Source: Affinibrenneria salicis (GTDB lineage Bacteria; Pseudomonadota; Gammaproteobacteria; Enterobacterales; Enterobacteriaceae). Taken from it: a DNA stretch of 64,000 nucleotides. The translations under genes and the position numbers were made by a program. Of the stretch, positions 1 through 8,682 are shown piece by piece. Numbering within the stretch: the stretch's first letter is position 1; each line of letters opens with the position of its first letter. The DNA is taken from assembly GCF_008710095.1 (NCBI RefSeq), contig NZ_VYKJ01000007.1:1-64000 (forward strand), in the 5' to 3' direction. The notes beneath the pieces are model-generated. The model worked only from the letters and a program-made list of their open reading frames with translations, did not search any database and was not told where the DNA came from.

Positions 1-3000
1 CGTGCGGCTGCTCTGCTCGCCCGCCAGCCGCATTCCGCTCCACAGGAAGGTGATGACCTCCGCATCGGCGCCGGCCTCGCCGTGACGGTGCAGGATTTTG
101 TGCGTGCGCCGGCCCAGCGCGTCGTAGCGGTACTCCGCCCGGCGGTATTCGGGGTGGCCTTCCAGCGTCACGTCGCTGACGCGCTGTTCGTCGTCGTAGC
201 GGAAGTGCTGCACCGTGCCGTCGCGCCCGCAGCGCCGGCTGAGCCGGCCGAAGGCGTCATATGACAGCCGGAGGCCGTTCAGGCGCTGCAGCAGGCCGCA
301 CCACACCGTTTCGCCCGGCGAGTCCGTGCGGTTGCCCGCTGCGTCGTGGTAAAAATGCTCCGCCTGACGGCCGGTGATACCCTGCGTCAGACAGCCGTCC
401 GCGTCGTAGCCCCACATGCGCCGCCGGTATTTGTCCGCCGGCGCGGCGTCGCCGTCGGTCAGTATCTGCTGCACCAGCCGGTCCGTCTGGTCCCACTGGC
501 AGCGCTGCTCCAGCACCAGCCGGTTGCCGCGGCTGGTGCGGCGCAGCGTCACGCGGCCGGCGCTGTCGTAGCGGGTGTCCCGCGTCAGCGCTCCCTGGGT
601 GCGGCTGATTTCCCGGTGCAGCCGGTCGCGCCGGTAGCCGGCGATGTCGTGCGTGCCGCCGGCGCCGCGCAGGCTCATCTGCAGCAGGTGGCCGCTGCCG
701 TAGTACAGCCGGCTGAGTTCGCGTCCGTCCGGCAGGGTGGTGGCGGTCAGGTTGCCGGCGATGTCGTAGCGGTGCTGCCAGCGCCCGCCGTGATTGTCCT
801 CCGACAGCAGGTTGCCGGCGGCGTCATAGCCGAAGGCCAGCGTCTCGTCCCAGTCCGACTCGCGCCGCTCTGCCCGGGCCTGCCGCCAGGCGCTGAGCGC
901 GGTGCGGCGTATCTGTATCTCCCGCGGCCGCCAGCTGTATTCCGTCCGGTGCTGCGCCGTATCGCGCGCGGTGAGGCGGCCCCGCGCATCATACTCATAG
1001 CGGCTGGTCAGCGGCGCGCCGGCGCCCTCCTGCGCCAGCGGCTCGCGGGTGACCGACGCCGGCTGCCCCAGCCGGGTCCAGGTGTAACGGGTGGCGCGCC
1101 CGGCGTAGTCAGTCTGCGCCAGCAGCCGGTGGCCGGTGTCGTATTCGAAGCGCCAGCGTTCGCCGTTCGGGTTTTCCAGCGCGGTCAGCCGGCCGAAGCG
1201 GTCATAGTGCCGGCGTACCTGACGGCCGGACGGGCCGGTGGCCGCCACCACCTGGCCGCGCACGTTGCGCCGGACCCGGTACGCGGCCAGACCGCCGGTG
1301 ATTTCCGCCGCCGGCAGGCCGGCCGCGTCGTACTCATAGCGGGTTTCGCGCCCGTCCGGGCGGGTCTCGCTTTGCAGGCGGCCGGCCGGGCTCCAGGCGT
1401 AACGGGTGACGTTGCCCTGCGCGTCGGTCTCCGCGGTCAGCCGGCCGGCGGCGTCATAACGGTAATGCGACGGGTAACCGGAGCAGTCCTCCGACCGCAC
1501 CGGCAGGCCGCGCGCGTCCGGCCGCAGGCGCAGCGTGCTGCCGCCGGCGTCGGTGCGCGTCAGCAGGTCGCCCCGGTCGTTATAGCTGAAGCGGGTGACG
1601 CCGCCGTCCGGGGCGGTGAGCGCCGTCAGGTCGCCCTGCGGACTGTATTCATAGCGCCATACCGCGCCGTCCGGCAGCACTTCGGTCAGCGGGAGGGCCC
1701 AGACCGGGTGCCAGGTGGTGAGATGCGTACCGCCCGCCGGGTCGTGCACCCCGGTCAGGTTACCGCGTCCGTCATAATCGTAGCGCCAGTGCCGGCCGTC
1801 CGGGTCGGTGACCGACAGCAGCCGCTCGCCCTCATCCGCCTGCTCATACTGCCAGCGCGCGCCGTACGGGTCGGTATAGGCGGTGATGCGGCAACGGTCG
1901 TCCCAGCGGTGTTCGCTGCTGCCGCCGGACAGGCAGGTGACGGCGGCGCGGCGCCGGGTTTCGTCCGCGTCAATCAGCCACTGCTCCAGACTGTTCCCGT
2001 CCTCATCCTGCACCCGGTAACCGCAGACCCGCCAGTGACCGTCCGCCTGCGCCGGCGGCTGCCAGTCGTAGCGCAGCGTCAGTCCGGTGGCGTGGCTGTG
2101 CGCCGCCATCATGCCGCTGGCCGCATCCCACTGATAACGGCGCGTGACGATGCCGTCCGCGTCGCGCACTGAGGTGAGCTGCCCGCGTTCATTGTAGCGG
2201 TACTCCGCCAGCAGGCGGCTTTCGCCTTCGCATTCCTGATGCACCGCGCTCAGCCGGCCGTGCCGCGCGTCATAGCTCAGCCTGGCGGCCAGCGTGTCGT
2301 TATCGTCGCGGATATGCACCAGCCGGCCGGCGTCGTTATAGCGGTAGTGGCGGAGATTCATATGGCGGTCGGCGGTCTGCAGCAGCCGCCATTCGCCGTC
2401 GCGCAGCGGGTCCGGCTCATACAGCTGAAATTCGCCGTCGTCCGTCTGCAGCACCGGGACCCCCTGGCGGGTGAAGTACAGCGTCAGGCCGTCTTCCTGA
2501 AAGTAAACCACCGTGCCCGGCTGCACGTCGCCCAGCCCGCATTCGCGGCCGGACGGGTCGCGCCAGAAGAACTGCCGCTGCCCGTCCTGCGCGGGCCGGC
2601 ACAGCAGGCGGGTTTCGAACGGCAGCATCCAGCCGGCGCCGAGCGCCCCGCATACCGGGTTCGCGCTCTGGTAGACGCGCTGCCAGACCAGCGGCATACG
2701 GCCGTCCAGCGCGAAGTCGCACTCCGCCTCTCCGGCCAGCAGCTTGATGCCGGTGGCGATATGCACCGGGTGCGGCGTCTGCTGCGCGGCGGGATGCACC
2801 CGGCCGGCGACCACCGCCGCCAGGGCGCCGGCGCTTTCGCTGAGCGCCATCCCGGCGAGCAGGCAGGGCAGCCGGACTTTCAGGCGGCGCAGACTGACGC
2901 AGGAAAACAGGTTTCTCAGTTCGCCGACACCCAGCGAGCCGATAATGGCGCCGAGCATATACATCATGATGTTGCGGCCGCTGCGGATATCGCGCACCAC

Positions 3001-3807
3001 GATACTGCCGCCGCCGATACGCACGCGCGGGCTCTCCGCCGGCTGGATGGTGGCTTCGCAGGTGCTGCGGTCGCCGCGCCGCGCCGCCGGCTGGCCGTTA
3101 ATCAGGACCTTTTTCGAGCCTTCGGCGATGAAGTTGCCGGGGCCGGTGATGACGTGGCTTTTCTGGCACAGCACGGTGTCGTGCGACGCGGGAATGGCGT
3201 GCGGGCTGGCGCTTTCCGTCACGGGCTGGGTCAGGTCGGCCCAGGTCTCTCTGGCCAGGGCGGAGAGGCTGGCCGGGGTCAGGGCGCTGAGTCCGTCCTT
3301 CAGCAGGCTGCCGGCGCCGTCGAGCAGCGCCGCGGCGGCGGCCTGCGGGTTGCGGGCGGCGAAATGCAGGGAAGCGGCGAGGCTGCCGGCCAGCATCATG
3401 GCGAAGGCGGCGGGACCGGGGCCGTCTTCATCGCCGTCGGGCGCGTTGAGCACGTCGTGGCTGACGGTGCCGGCGGCGCGCGCGGCGGGTTTGCCCATGA
3501 TGTGCACGTCGGGAGAGCCGCTGGTGATGGTGGCGTCGGGCGGTCCGCGCAGGCCGAAGAAATCGAGGGCGGCGTCGACGCCGGAGGCGACGAGATTTCC
3601 GGCGGCTTCGGGCAGTCCGCTGGTCATGGCGCCGGCCAGCAGCGCAAGGCCGGCGACGGCGCCGAGTCCGGTGCCCGCCATGGCGCCGGCGGCGGCAAAC
3701 ACGGCGGTGTAGATAAGGCCTTCGGTCAGGCCGGCGGCGAAATCAGCGAGCAGGGAGGTATGCACCAGCGGGTCGCCGGCGCGGGCGGCGGTCAGGTCAG
3801 CGGCCAT
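1..3807 (-). CDS. PAAR-containing Rhs polymorphic toxin (5' part, runs off the window)
   Basis: The minus-strand reading frame is open from the ATG to the window edge, so only the first 1269 codons are visible. The protein begins MAADLTAARAGDPLVHTSLL, followed by a hydrophobic Ala/Gly-rich stretch (about residues 30-65) typical of T6SS Rhs proteins that carry membrane segments. A PAAR domain follows (about 85-260, with GSPDVHIMGKPAAR and VLINGQPAARRGDRSTC). Then comes the Rhs shell with many YD repeats of the type YRYDALGRRTHK near the window edge. PAAR-Rhs proteins sit on the VgrG spike of the type VI secretion system and deliver a C-terminal toxin cut off from the Rhs cocoon. The core cleavage motif and toxin tip lie before base 1, so toxin type and immunity gene cannot be named. 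The expected EagR/DUF1795 chaperone gene is not found upstream. The Shine-Dalgarno sequence is weak. Confidence 0.93.
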   Translation of the reverse strand, partial: MAADLTAARAGDPLVHTSLLADFAAGLTEGLIYTAVFAAAGAMAGTGLGAVAGLALLAGAMTSGLPEAAGNLVASGVDAALDFFGLRGPPDATITSGSPDVHIMGKPAARAAGTVSHDVLNAPDGDEDGPGPAAFAMMLAGSLAASLHFAARNPQAAAAALLDGAGSLLKDGLSALTPASLSALARETWADLTQPVTESASPHAIPASHDTVLCQKSHVITGPGNFIAEGSKKVLINGQPAARRGDRSTCEATIQPAESPRVRIGGGSIVVRDIRSGRNIMMYMLGAIIGSLGVGELRNLFSCVSLRRLKVRLPCLLAGMALSESAGALAAVVAGRVHPAAQQTPHPVHIATGIKLLAGEAECDFALDGRMPLVWQRVYQSANPVCGALGAGWMLPFETRLLCRPAQDGQRQFFWRDPSGRECGLGDVQPGTVVYFQEDGLTLYFTRQGVPVLQTDDGEFQLYEPDPLRDGEWRLLQTADRHMNLRHYRYNDAGRLVHIRDDNDTLAARLSYDARHGRLSAVHQECEGESRLLAEYRYNERGQLTSVRDADGIVTRRYQWDAASGMMAAHSHATGLTLRYDWQPPAQADGHWRVCGYRVQDEDGNSLEQWLIDADETRRRAAVTCLSGGSSEHRWDDRCRITAYTDPYGARWQYEQADEGERLLSVTDPDGRHWRYDYDGRGNLTGVHDPAGGTHLTTWHPVWALPLTEVLPDGAVWRYEYSPQGDLTALTAPDGGVTRFSYNDRGDLLTRTDAGGSTLRLRPDARGLPVRSEDCSGYPSHYRYDAAGRLTAETDAQGNVTRYAWSPAGRLQSETRPDGRETRYEYDAAGLPAAEITGGLAAYRVRRNVRGQVVAATGPSGRQVRRHYDRFGRLTALENPNGERWRFEYDTGHRLLAQTDYAGRATRYTWTRLGQPASVTREPLAQEGAGAPLTSRYEYDARGRLTARDTAQHRTEYSWRPREIQIRRTALSAWRQARAERRESDWDETLAFGYDAAGNLLSEDNHGGRWQHRYDIAGNLTATTLPDGRELSRLYYGSGHLLQMSLRGAGGTHDIAGYRRDRLHREISRTQGALTRDTRYDSAGRVTLRRTSRGNRLVLEQRCQWDQTDRLVQQILTDGDAAPADKYRRRMWGYDADGCLTQGITGRQAEHFYHDAAGNRTDSPGETVWCGLLQRLNGLRLSYDAFGRLSRRCGRDGTVQHFRYDDEQRVSDVTLEGHPEYRRAEYRYDALGRRTHKILHRHGEAGADAEVITFLWSGMRLAGEQSSRT

Positions 3808-4121
3808 GGGTCAGGCCTGCGCCGGGTCGGACGGCGCGCGGGACAACGGCCGGTCATGCAGAGCGTCGGGCCGGGCGGAGCGGATGAAACAGACGCGGGC
3901 AGGATACCGCGCGTGACTGACCGGCAGGGATGAGCGTGCGGCGCGGCGCGGGGCCAACAGACCGTCCGTGAGGGTATGGCTGGCAGGCATAAAATGTTAG
4001 TCCGTTAACAGTGATACATCTGATTGACGATCAAAGGATAAAAGAGGCGGGCGCGATGAGGCAAGCATATTTTGCCGCGGGCCGTCGCCGTTACCTGCCG
4101 CCGGCTTGTACGGCTGGCGGC

Positions 4122-4331
4122 TCAAAATGTCAGTTGTGTGGTGGAAAGCACTTCCCGCAGCCCGATAAACGAGCGAACCTGACGTACGCCCGGCAGGAAT
4201 AGCAACTGTTCGGCGTGCAGACGGTTGAAGCTCTGGTTATCCCGCGTGCGGATCTTCAAAATATAGTCGAGCTCATCAGGCGACCGGATCGTCTTTTCGG
4301 CGCAAAGACGTCGGCGCATACAGGCAGATCA
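4122..4331 (-). pseudogene. C-terminal remnant of an Lrp/AsnC-family regulator
   Basis: The translated fragment DYILKIRTRDNQSFNRL, then LLFLPGVRQVRSFIGLREV and a terminal STTQLTF, matches the effector-binding (RAM) C-terminal half of Lrp/AsnC regulators, including the normal end of the protein. An in-frame stop lies four codons before the first ATG, and no winged-helix HTH half is found in any minus-strand frame further upstream. The gene has therefore lost its DNA-binding domain and should be inactive. It lies directly upstream of the Rhs gene, where insertions and deletions are common. Confidence 0.75.
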
Positions 4332-5149
4332 ATGGACTCTGTCATGGCTGAGATAGACCCGCGTACCTGCAATTTGCACTATGACGAGTATAAATAGCCG
4401 AACCTGAGGGCAGTGGGTCCGATCACCGATAGCGATCAGTGGCTGACTGCCCGTAGCGGCGCCGACGCTATATCCGTATTAATGGATGGGAATAATATGG
4501 GGATAACGGGCACTATTGTTTCCTGGCGGAAACAATGCCGGGTAAATGTCGGTATTGGTTGTTAACCGCCGATGACAGGTTATGATAATCGCCAATGTAG
4601 CGAAAAGAAGAACGGGTAATAACCATTAAATAGTGGAATTTTTTATTTCCGTCAGAATTCAGCTTGCAGATGCGCTGGTAACGTTAGGGGGTGTCCCTTA
4701 ACCTCCCGGCATACCAAAAAGTGATTTGGTAATCATTTCCGGAATGTGATTTTGGGTTGAATGTTGAGCGTTTTCAGGACTATTTTTATCGCTTAACGGT
4801 GTTTTTTGCACGGTTATAACAATGCTGATCTGTACAAAAAACAGTTACGGGACACACCCATAGCTTATGCGCATTATTTACCTGAGTTGATCGACGCATA
4901 TTCGCCGGTTGCGTTACCGTGCGCATCGATGCGTATGCCGGTAAAACGCCAGCGCATCACGCAGTTCAGGACGATAGTGTTTTGAACTGCGGGGCGAATT
5001 ATTTAGGCTGGAGTGGTTTGAACTATTTTTTATCGCATTTTTTTCTGGCGAATAAATGGCGCGCCTGCGCCGCCGTGCTCACTAATGATTGATTAACTTA
5101 TTGCTGTTTATTTTTTTAATCAGCGCAACGATGATGGGTGAAGATTAAA
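4332..5149. other. Gene-free stretch before the Sua5/YciO-type gene
   Basis: No credible coding sequence on either strand. It is AT-richer than its neighbours and contains the palindrome-ended element described separately. The last bases carry the ribosome binding site of the following gene. The rest shows nothing I recognise. Confidence 0.5.
4687..4859. repeat. 173-bp palindrome-ended element (MITE-like)
   Basis: The left end GGGGGTGTCCCTTAAC and the reverse complement of the right end, GGGTGTGTCCCGTAAC, agree at 14 of 16 positions, so the stretch has terminal inverted repeats. The interior is AT-rich and non-coding. I see no convincing target duplication. It is either a non-autonomous miniature transposon or the two fused ends of a deleted insertion sequence. 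No other copy was noticed in the window. Confidence 0.5.
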
Positions 5150-5926
5150 ATGAAAGAGAAAACGATTAACTGGAACGGCGGCATTCAGCCGGAAGCCGTG
5201 GATATTTTATCCGGCAAGGGAGGAATGATCGTCAGCCCGACCAAAGTCGGATACATTATTATGACTTCGGATGCCGAAGGGCTGGAGCGTAAATTCGAAG
5301 CTAAACAGCGCAAACGGAATAAACCGGGCGTAGTGCTGTGCGGGTCGCTGGAGCAGGTGAAAGCCCTGGCGCAAATGACGCCGGAAATTGAGCGTTTATA
5401 TGAACGCCACTGGCGGCAGGATATTTTGCTGGGCTGTATTTTGCCCTGGAAAGAGGAAGGCAAAGCGTTAATCCCGGATGACGGCAGTCAGGCGCTGATG
5501 ATGGACGGCCGACAAACCAGCTGCTTTGTCATCAGATTTGGCACGCCTGGCGAAAATATCGCCCGTGCGCTATGGCAAAAAGGCCGCTTTTCGTTTGCCA
5601 GTTCCGCCAATCCCTCCGGTAAGGGCAACCGCGGGATGGTAGAAGGTATCGGCGACCGTATTGCGCAGCGTGCGGATTTGATTATTGCCGCCAACGATTA
5701 TGTCAAATCCATCCAGCCTAATGAGTCGGATGAAACGCGTTATGAGCAGGGCGTGATGGTCTCGCTGGTCGACGAAGCAGGGAAACTGGTGCCGGAACAG
5801 CATGGTCAGCGTGGCGTCGCGCCTTGTCCGATGCTGATTCGTAAAGGTCTGCAGGTGAATCAGATTATGGCCATCATGAGCGATATTTTCCCCAGTTGGG
5901 ACCATCGCCACGGCAATTACTACTGA
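5150..5926 (+). CDS. Sua5/YciO/YrdC-domain protein
   Basis: A 258-residue protein of the Sua5/YrdC fold, the family that binds ATP, threonine and bicarbonate to make threonylcarbamoyl-AMP for tRNA t6A. Family features: SPTKVGYII (where YrdC proteins have PTDTVYGL), the basic KQRKRNKPG loop, and FASSANPSGKG (the SAN-SG motif). Housekeeping TsaC and YciO are normally around 190-210 residues, so this longer, divergent paralogue may act on another carbamoyl transfer or be a stand-alone YciO-like protein. I chose the ATG because GGTGAAG lies 6-7 bases upstream; a GTG four codons earlier is possible. Its 3' end overlaps the convergent LysR gene by 7 bases. Confidence 0.75.
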   Translation: MKEKTINWNGGIQPEAVDILSGKGGMIVSPTKVGYIIMTSDAEGLERKFEAKQRKRNKPGVVLCGSLEQVKALAQMTPEIERLYERHWRQDILLGCILPWKEEGKALIPDDGSQALMMDGRQTSCFVIRFGTPGENIARALWQKGRFSFASSANPSGKGNRGMVEGIGDRIAQRADLIIAANDYVKSIQPNESDETRYEQGVMVSLVDEAGKLVPEQHGQRGVAPCPMLIRKGLQVNQIMAIMSDIFPSWDHRHGNYY

Positions 5927-6825
5927 GCTGCGCGCGTGCGCAGCGTATTTTGCAGGCTATCGACAAAAAGACTGATGCGCGGCGAGTTGAACTGCGACTG
6001 TTTAAACATCGCCCAGGATTTGTAGACCTCCATTTGCCAGTGCGGCAGCAACCGGATAATACTGCCGTTTTGTACGTGCTCATCGGTAATATAGGCCGGC
6101 AGGTAGGCAATGCCGAGATTATCCAGCGCGGCATTTAATAGCGCGGTGCTGTTATTTGCCCGCAACCGGCAGTGTACTTCTACATCTATTCTCTGCTTAT
6201 CCTTATGAAAGGGTAAAGCAATGGTGTGCGCATTGCCGCGAAACAAAATATAGTCATGGCGCGGTAATTGATCAGGGTGGGTAATATCAGGACAGGTGCG
6301 AAGATATTTCTCACTGGCATACAGGCCCCACTCAATATCAATCAGTGGTTTAAAAGAGCCGTTTGGCGGAAATTCACGGTCAATCGCAATAGCTACATCA
6401 TAATGTTCATCTTCTATATTAATCGGCCGGTCGGTTAAATCGAGATCGACGGTAATGTGAATATTGTTCTTAATAAACTGATTCACAACGGGCATTACGC
6501 ACTGAGAGCCAAACGTGACCGGCGCGGCAATACGCAAACTACCAACGGGATCCTCATGAACCTGCCTGATGAATTGTTCCGAATTTTTTATTTCCTGCAG
6601 GATACGATGGCAGTACTGGTAGTAGGTTAATCCCAGTTCAGTGACCTGAATTTTGCGGGTGGTTCTCTGTAACAGTTTGGCGCCTAACCTTATTTCAAGC
6701 TGAGAAATTTCTTTACTCACGGCTGATTTGGAGATATTCAGCTGATTGGCTGCTTCGGTATAGCTCAGGGTTTCGACAACGTTGGCAAACACCATCATTG
6801 CGGTGAGATTATCAAGTTTATTCAT
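5920..6825 (-). CDS. LysR-family transcriptional regulator
   Basis: 301 residues, full length for the family. The N-terminal winged helix is clear (FANVVETLSYTEAANQLNISK through AVSKEISQLEIRLGAKLLQRTTRK, residues about 13-58), followed by a periplasmic-binding-like effector domain. It resembles the AaeR/DsdC-like subgroup with TTRKIQVTELG. The start has an excellent Shine-Dalgarno, AAGGAG, 5 bases before the ATG. It is convergent with the Sua5-type gene, so its target is probably not that gene unless it acts at a distance. Upstream lie a miniature element and a broken LysR gene. Confidence 0.9.
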   Translation of the reverse strand: MNKLDNLTAMMVFANVVETLSYTEAANQLNISKSAVSKEISQLEIRLGAKLLQRTTRKIQVTELGLTYYQYCHRILQEIKNSEQFIRQVHEDPVGSLRIAAPVTFGSQCVMPVVNQFIKNNIHITVDLDLTDRPINIEDEHYDVAIAIDREFPPNGSFKPLIDIEWGLYASEKYLRTCPDITHPDQLPRHDYILFRGNAHTIALPFHKDKQRIDVEVHCRLRANNSTALLNAALDNLGIAYLPAYITDEHVQNGSIIRLLPHWQMEVYKSWAMFKQSQFNSPRISLFVDSLQNTLRTRAAQ

Positions 6826-6931
6826 CCCGGCTCCTTAATTGTTTAACCCCGGCAATAACCGGAAATGCTAACATGATTTCCCTGTATGACGGCCGGAAAA
6901 GTTAGCTATGCCGGCTCTCGGCGTCGCGCGA

Positions 6932-7845
6932 TCAGAGGGTCACCCTCTCCATCAAAAAGTCTAAATAGCCTCGCATAATCGCGCTACACTTGCCCTGCAG
7001 GTTGAGTGACAACGATATTATGATTAAATCACAATCAACTGTTTTTAATGATTATTTAAATGTTCTTATCATCAGTTACGCGCTGTGGCATGGTCAAAAG
7101 TGAAACATCAATGCGCGAAGCTATTTAGCAGGGCGCGCACGCACAGGGAGGGGAGAACCACATTGCCTCACGAACACCGCATAAATTTCTTCGATGCCGC
7201 CAGCGTTCCAGCCCCCCAGTATGGGAATCAGTCTCCCCGCCGTAATTTCCTCGCGCACCTGAAGCTCCGCCTGACGAACCAGTCCCTGACCGGTCAGCGC
7301 TAAACGCCGCAGCGCTTCGCTGTCGCTGGCCTGGACGTTGCCGACGGGGACTACCAGCACCTCTCGCTCGCCAGGCTGCATCGGCCAGTTTTGTTGCGCA
7401 CGCGCGTAGTTTTCCGTGATCAGATTGTGCTATTGCCGTTCGTCCGGGCTGAGCGGCGTGCCGTGGCGCGCAAATAGGCTGGGGAACCGACAATCATCGT
7501 GCGCATCTGACCAGGCTTGTACGCGATCGGGTTTGAGTACTTGAGCGGACCGATGCGTATCGCCACGTCGGTGCGCTGTTCCGGCAGGTCGATAATTTTA
7601 TCCGTCAGCACGATATCCAGATTGAAGTCGGGATAACGGCGCAGAAACGCCGGCACCAGCGGCAGCAGAAAATGGTGGCCTGGCGGCACGCTGGCGTTAA
7701 GCCGCAGCCATCTGCGCGGCGGCTCCGTTCCAATCCAGATCGGCGAGGATGCGCGCGCCGCGCTCGTCACACGCACAGCTTTCCGGGGTGAGCTGCAACT
7801 GGCGGGTCGTACGGTTGCTCAGCCTGATGCTGACGGAAAAGGGAA
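6932..7845 (-). pseudogene. Broken LysR-family regulator, interrupted by a miniature element
   Basis: Pieces of one LysR protein occur in order but in different frames. The end of the HTH region comes first (SIRLSNRTTRQLQLTPE, then ERGARILADLD), then the effector domain (LRLNASVPPGHHFLLPLVPA, then TDVAIRIGPLK), then LRRLALTGQGLVRQAELQV and GGIEEIYAVFV. The helix-turn-helix itself is missing; the ArsR stop codon lies where it should be. The last dozen codons (reading FLMERVTL then stop) are separated from the body by the miniature element. Several independent frameshifts and an insertion make this a dead gene. Confidence 0.75.
6961..7128 (+). repeat. Miniature inverted-repeat element, copy 1
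   Basis: 168 bp. It is nearly identical to the copy at 43018-43185 (a handful of substitutions) and clearly related to the inverted copy at 35490-35654. The ends are inverted repeats beginning CTAAATAGCYTCGC. There is no open reading frame, so it must be moved by a transposase supplied elsewhere. It is inserted in the 3' part of a LysR gene and supplies the TAG that ends that truncated frame. No target duplication is obvious. Confidence 0.85.
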
Positions 7846-7847
7846 CG

Positions 7848-8201
7848 TCAGGGTAGCGGATTAAGTAGATGCCGCGCGGTCGTCTGCGCGGTGACCGCAT
7901 CGTTCTCCAGCGCGCCCAGCAGCGAGTCAAGCAGGCCCGGGAAACGCGCATTGAGATCGTCGCGCCGCAGCGACAGCAGGTTTTCCCGGCCATAGGGTCG
8001 CTGCCAGATAACCCCGCTGTCGCGCAGCACGCGCCAGTGATGGGTCATAGTGGACTTAGACTGTCCCTGCAGCAGCGAGCCGCAGGCGCGCTCGCCCTCC
8101 ACGGCCAGGGCGCGCACGACGGCCAGACGCAGCGGGTTGCCCAGGGCCGTCAGCACATTCTCCAGTCGAATTTGTTCGCGGTCGGGATGGTTTGGAATCA
8201 T
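7848..8201 (-). CDS. ArsR-family winged-helix regulator
   Basis: 117 residues. LTALGNPLRLAVVRALA is the typical ArsR first helix, and SKSTMTHHWRVLRDSGVIW is the recognition region (about residues 48-66). A short C-terminal helix follows. No CxC metal-binding motif is visible; a lone Cys (ACGSLL) is not enough for arsenic sensing, so the ligand is unknown. The ATG is supported by AGGA 5 bases upstream; longer in-frame versions have no ribosome binding site and a poor amino acid composition. It may regulate the divergently placed EF-G paralogue 480 bases away. Confidence 0.85.
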   Translation of the reverse strand: MIPNHPDREQIRLENVLTALGNPLRLAVVRALAVEGERACGSLLQGQSKSTMTHHWRVLRDSGVIWQRPYGRENLLSLRRDDLNARFPGLLDSLLGALENDAVTAQTTARHLLNPLP

Positions 8202-8682
8202 GAATAATCCTGTTATTGCTTGTTTTCCGGCAGTGGCTTGCGCGCGACAAACGCATTGTCTGGCCGCGCGACCCCGTCTCTTTTCTCTTGCACGCGGCGA
8301 GCGAATCGACAGAACCCGTCCGCCCCTGCGGCGCCGCGGGCCGACGGTATTGCCGCCGTCAGCCCGGAATTCTGTTCGATCAAGCGATTTGCCTGAGCGC
8401 CGTTTTCCTGCGGTGCGAATGCGATGGGCATAGTTTGCCATAACCGACCGGCCGCGCCCAGCCGTGCGCCGCGCTCTTTGGCGGCGTTAGCGCGCGCCGG
8501 TTTGGTTTACGCCGCCGCGCCGGGAGGACGATGAGCGCATCAGGCGATGACGACGCGTTGCCGATTGTAGTTATGAATTAATTGTACTATTGTAGTCGTA
8601 CTATGTGGTTGCATTCAACCCCGTCGCGTCGCGCGCCGTCCAGCGCGGCGGCGGGAAAACCGTACGAAAGAAGGAAATAACC
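8202..8682. other. Intergenic region between the ArsR gene and the EF-G paralogue
   Basis: No believable gene. Open frames here are GC-rich and lack ribosome binding sites. The last 120 bases turn AT-rich and hold the promoter and repeat cluster listed separately. Confidence 0.5.
8564..8596 (+). promoter_or_regulatory. Candidate promoter with three ATTGTA(G/C)T repeats
   Basis: TTGTAG and TATTGT are separated by 17 bases, a plausible sigma-70 pair. The octamer ATTGTAGT or ATTGTACT occurs three times (from 8564, 8581 and 8589), the last two in tandem, covering the -35 and -10 regions. Such reiteration suggests an operator; the nearby ArsR protein is a candidate binder. This is inference from pattern only. 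Confidence 0.4.

Noticed and set aside
346..3933. Very long plus-strand open frames opposite the Rhs gene
   Set aside because: They are the antisense register of the GC-rich Rhs coding sequence. The minus-strand frame has the PAAR and YD repeats; the plus frames are Arg/Ala/Val-rich with no domain.
3811..3990. 59-codon minus-strand frame directly before the Rhs start
   Set aside because: Its composition is Arg/Pro/Ala-rich with no recognisable motif and no ribosome binding site. It is not an EagR-type chaperone.
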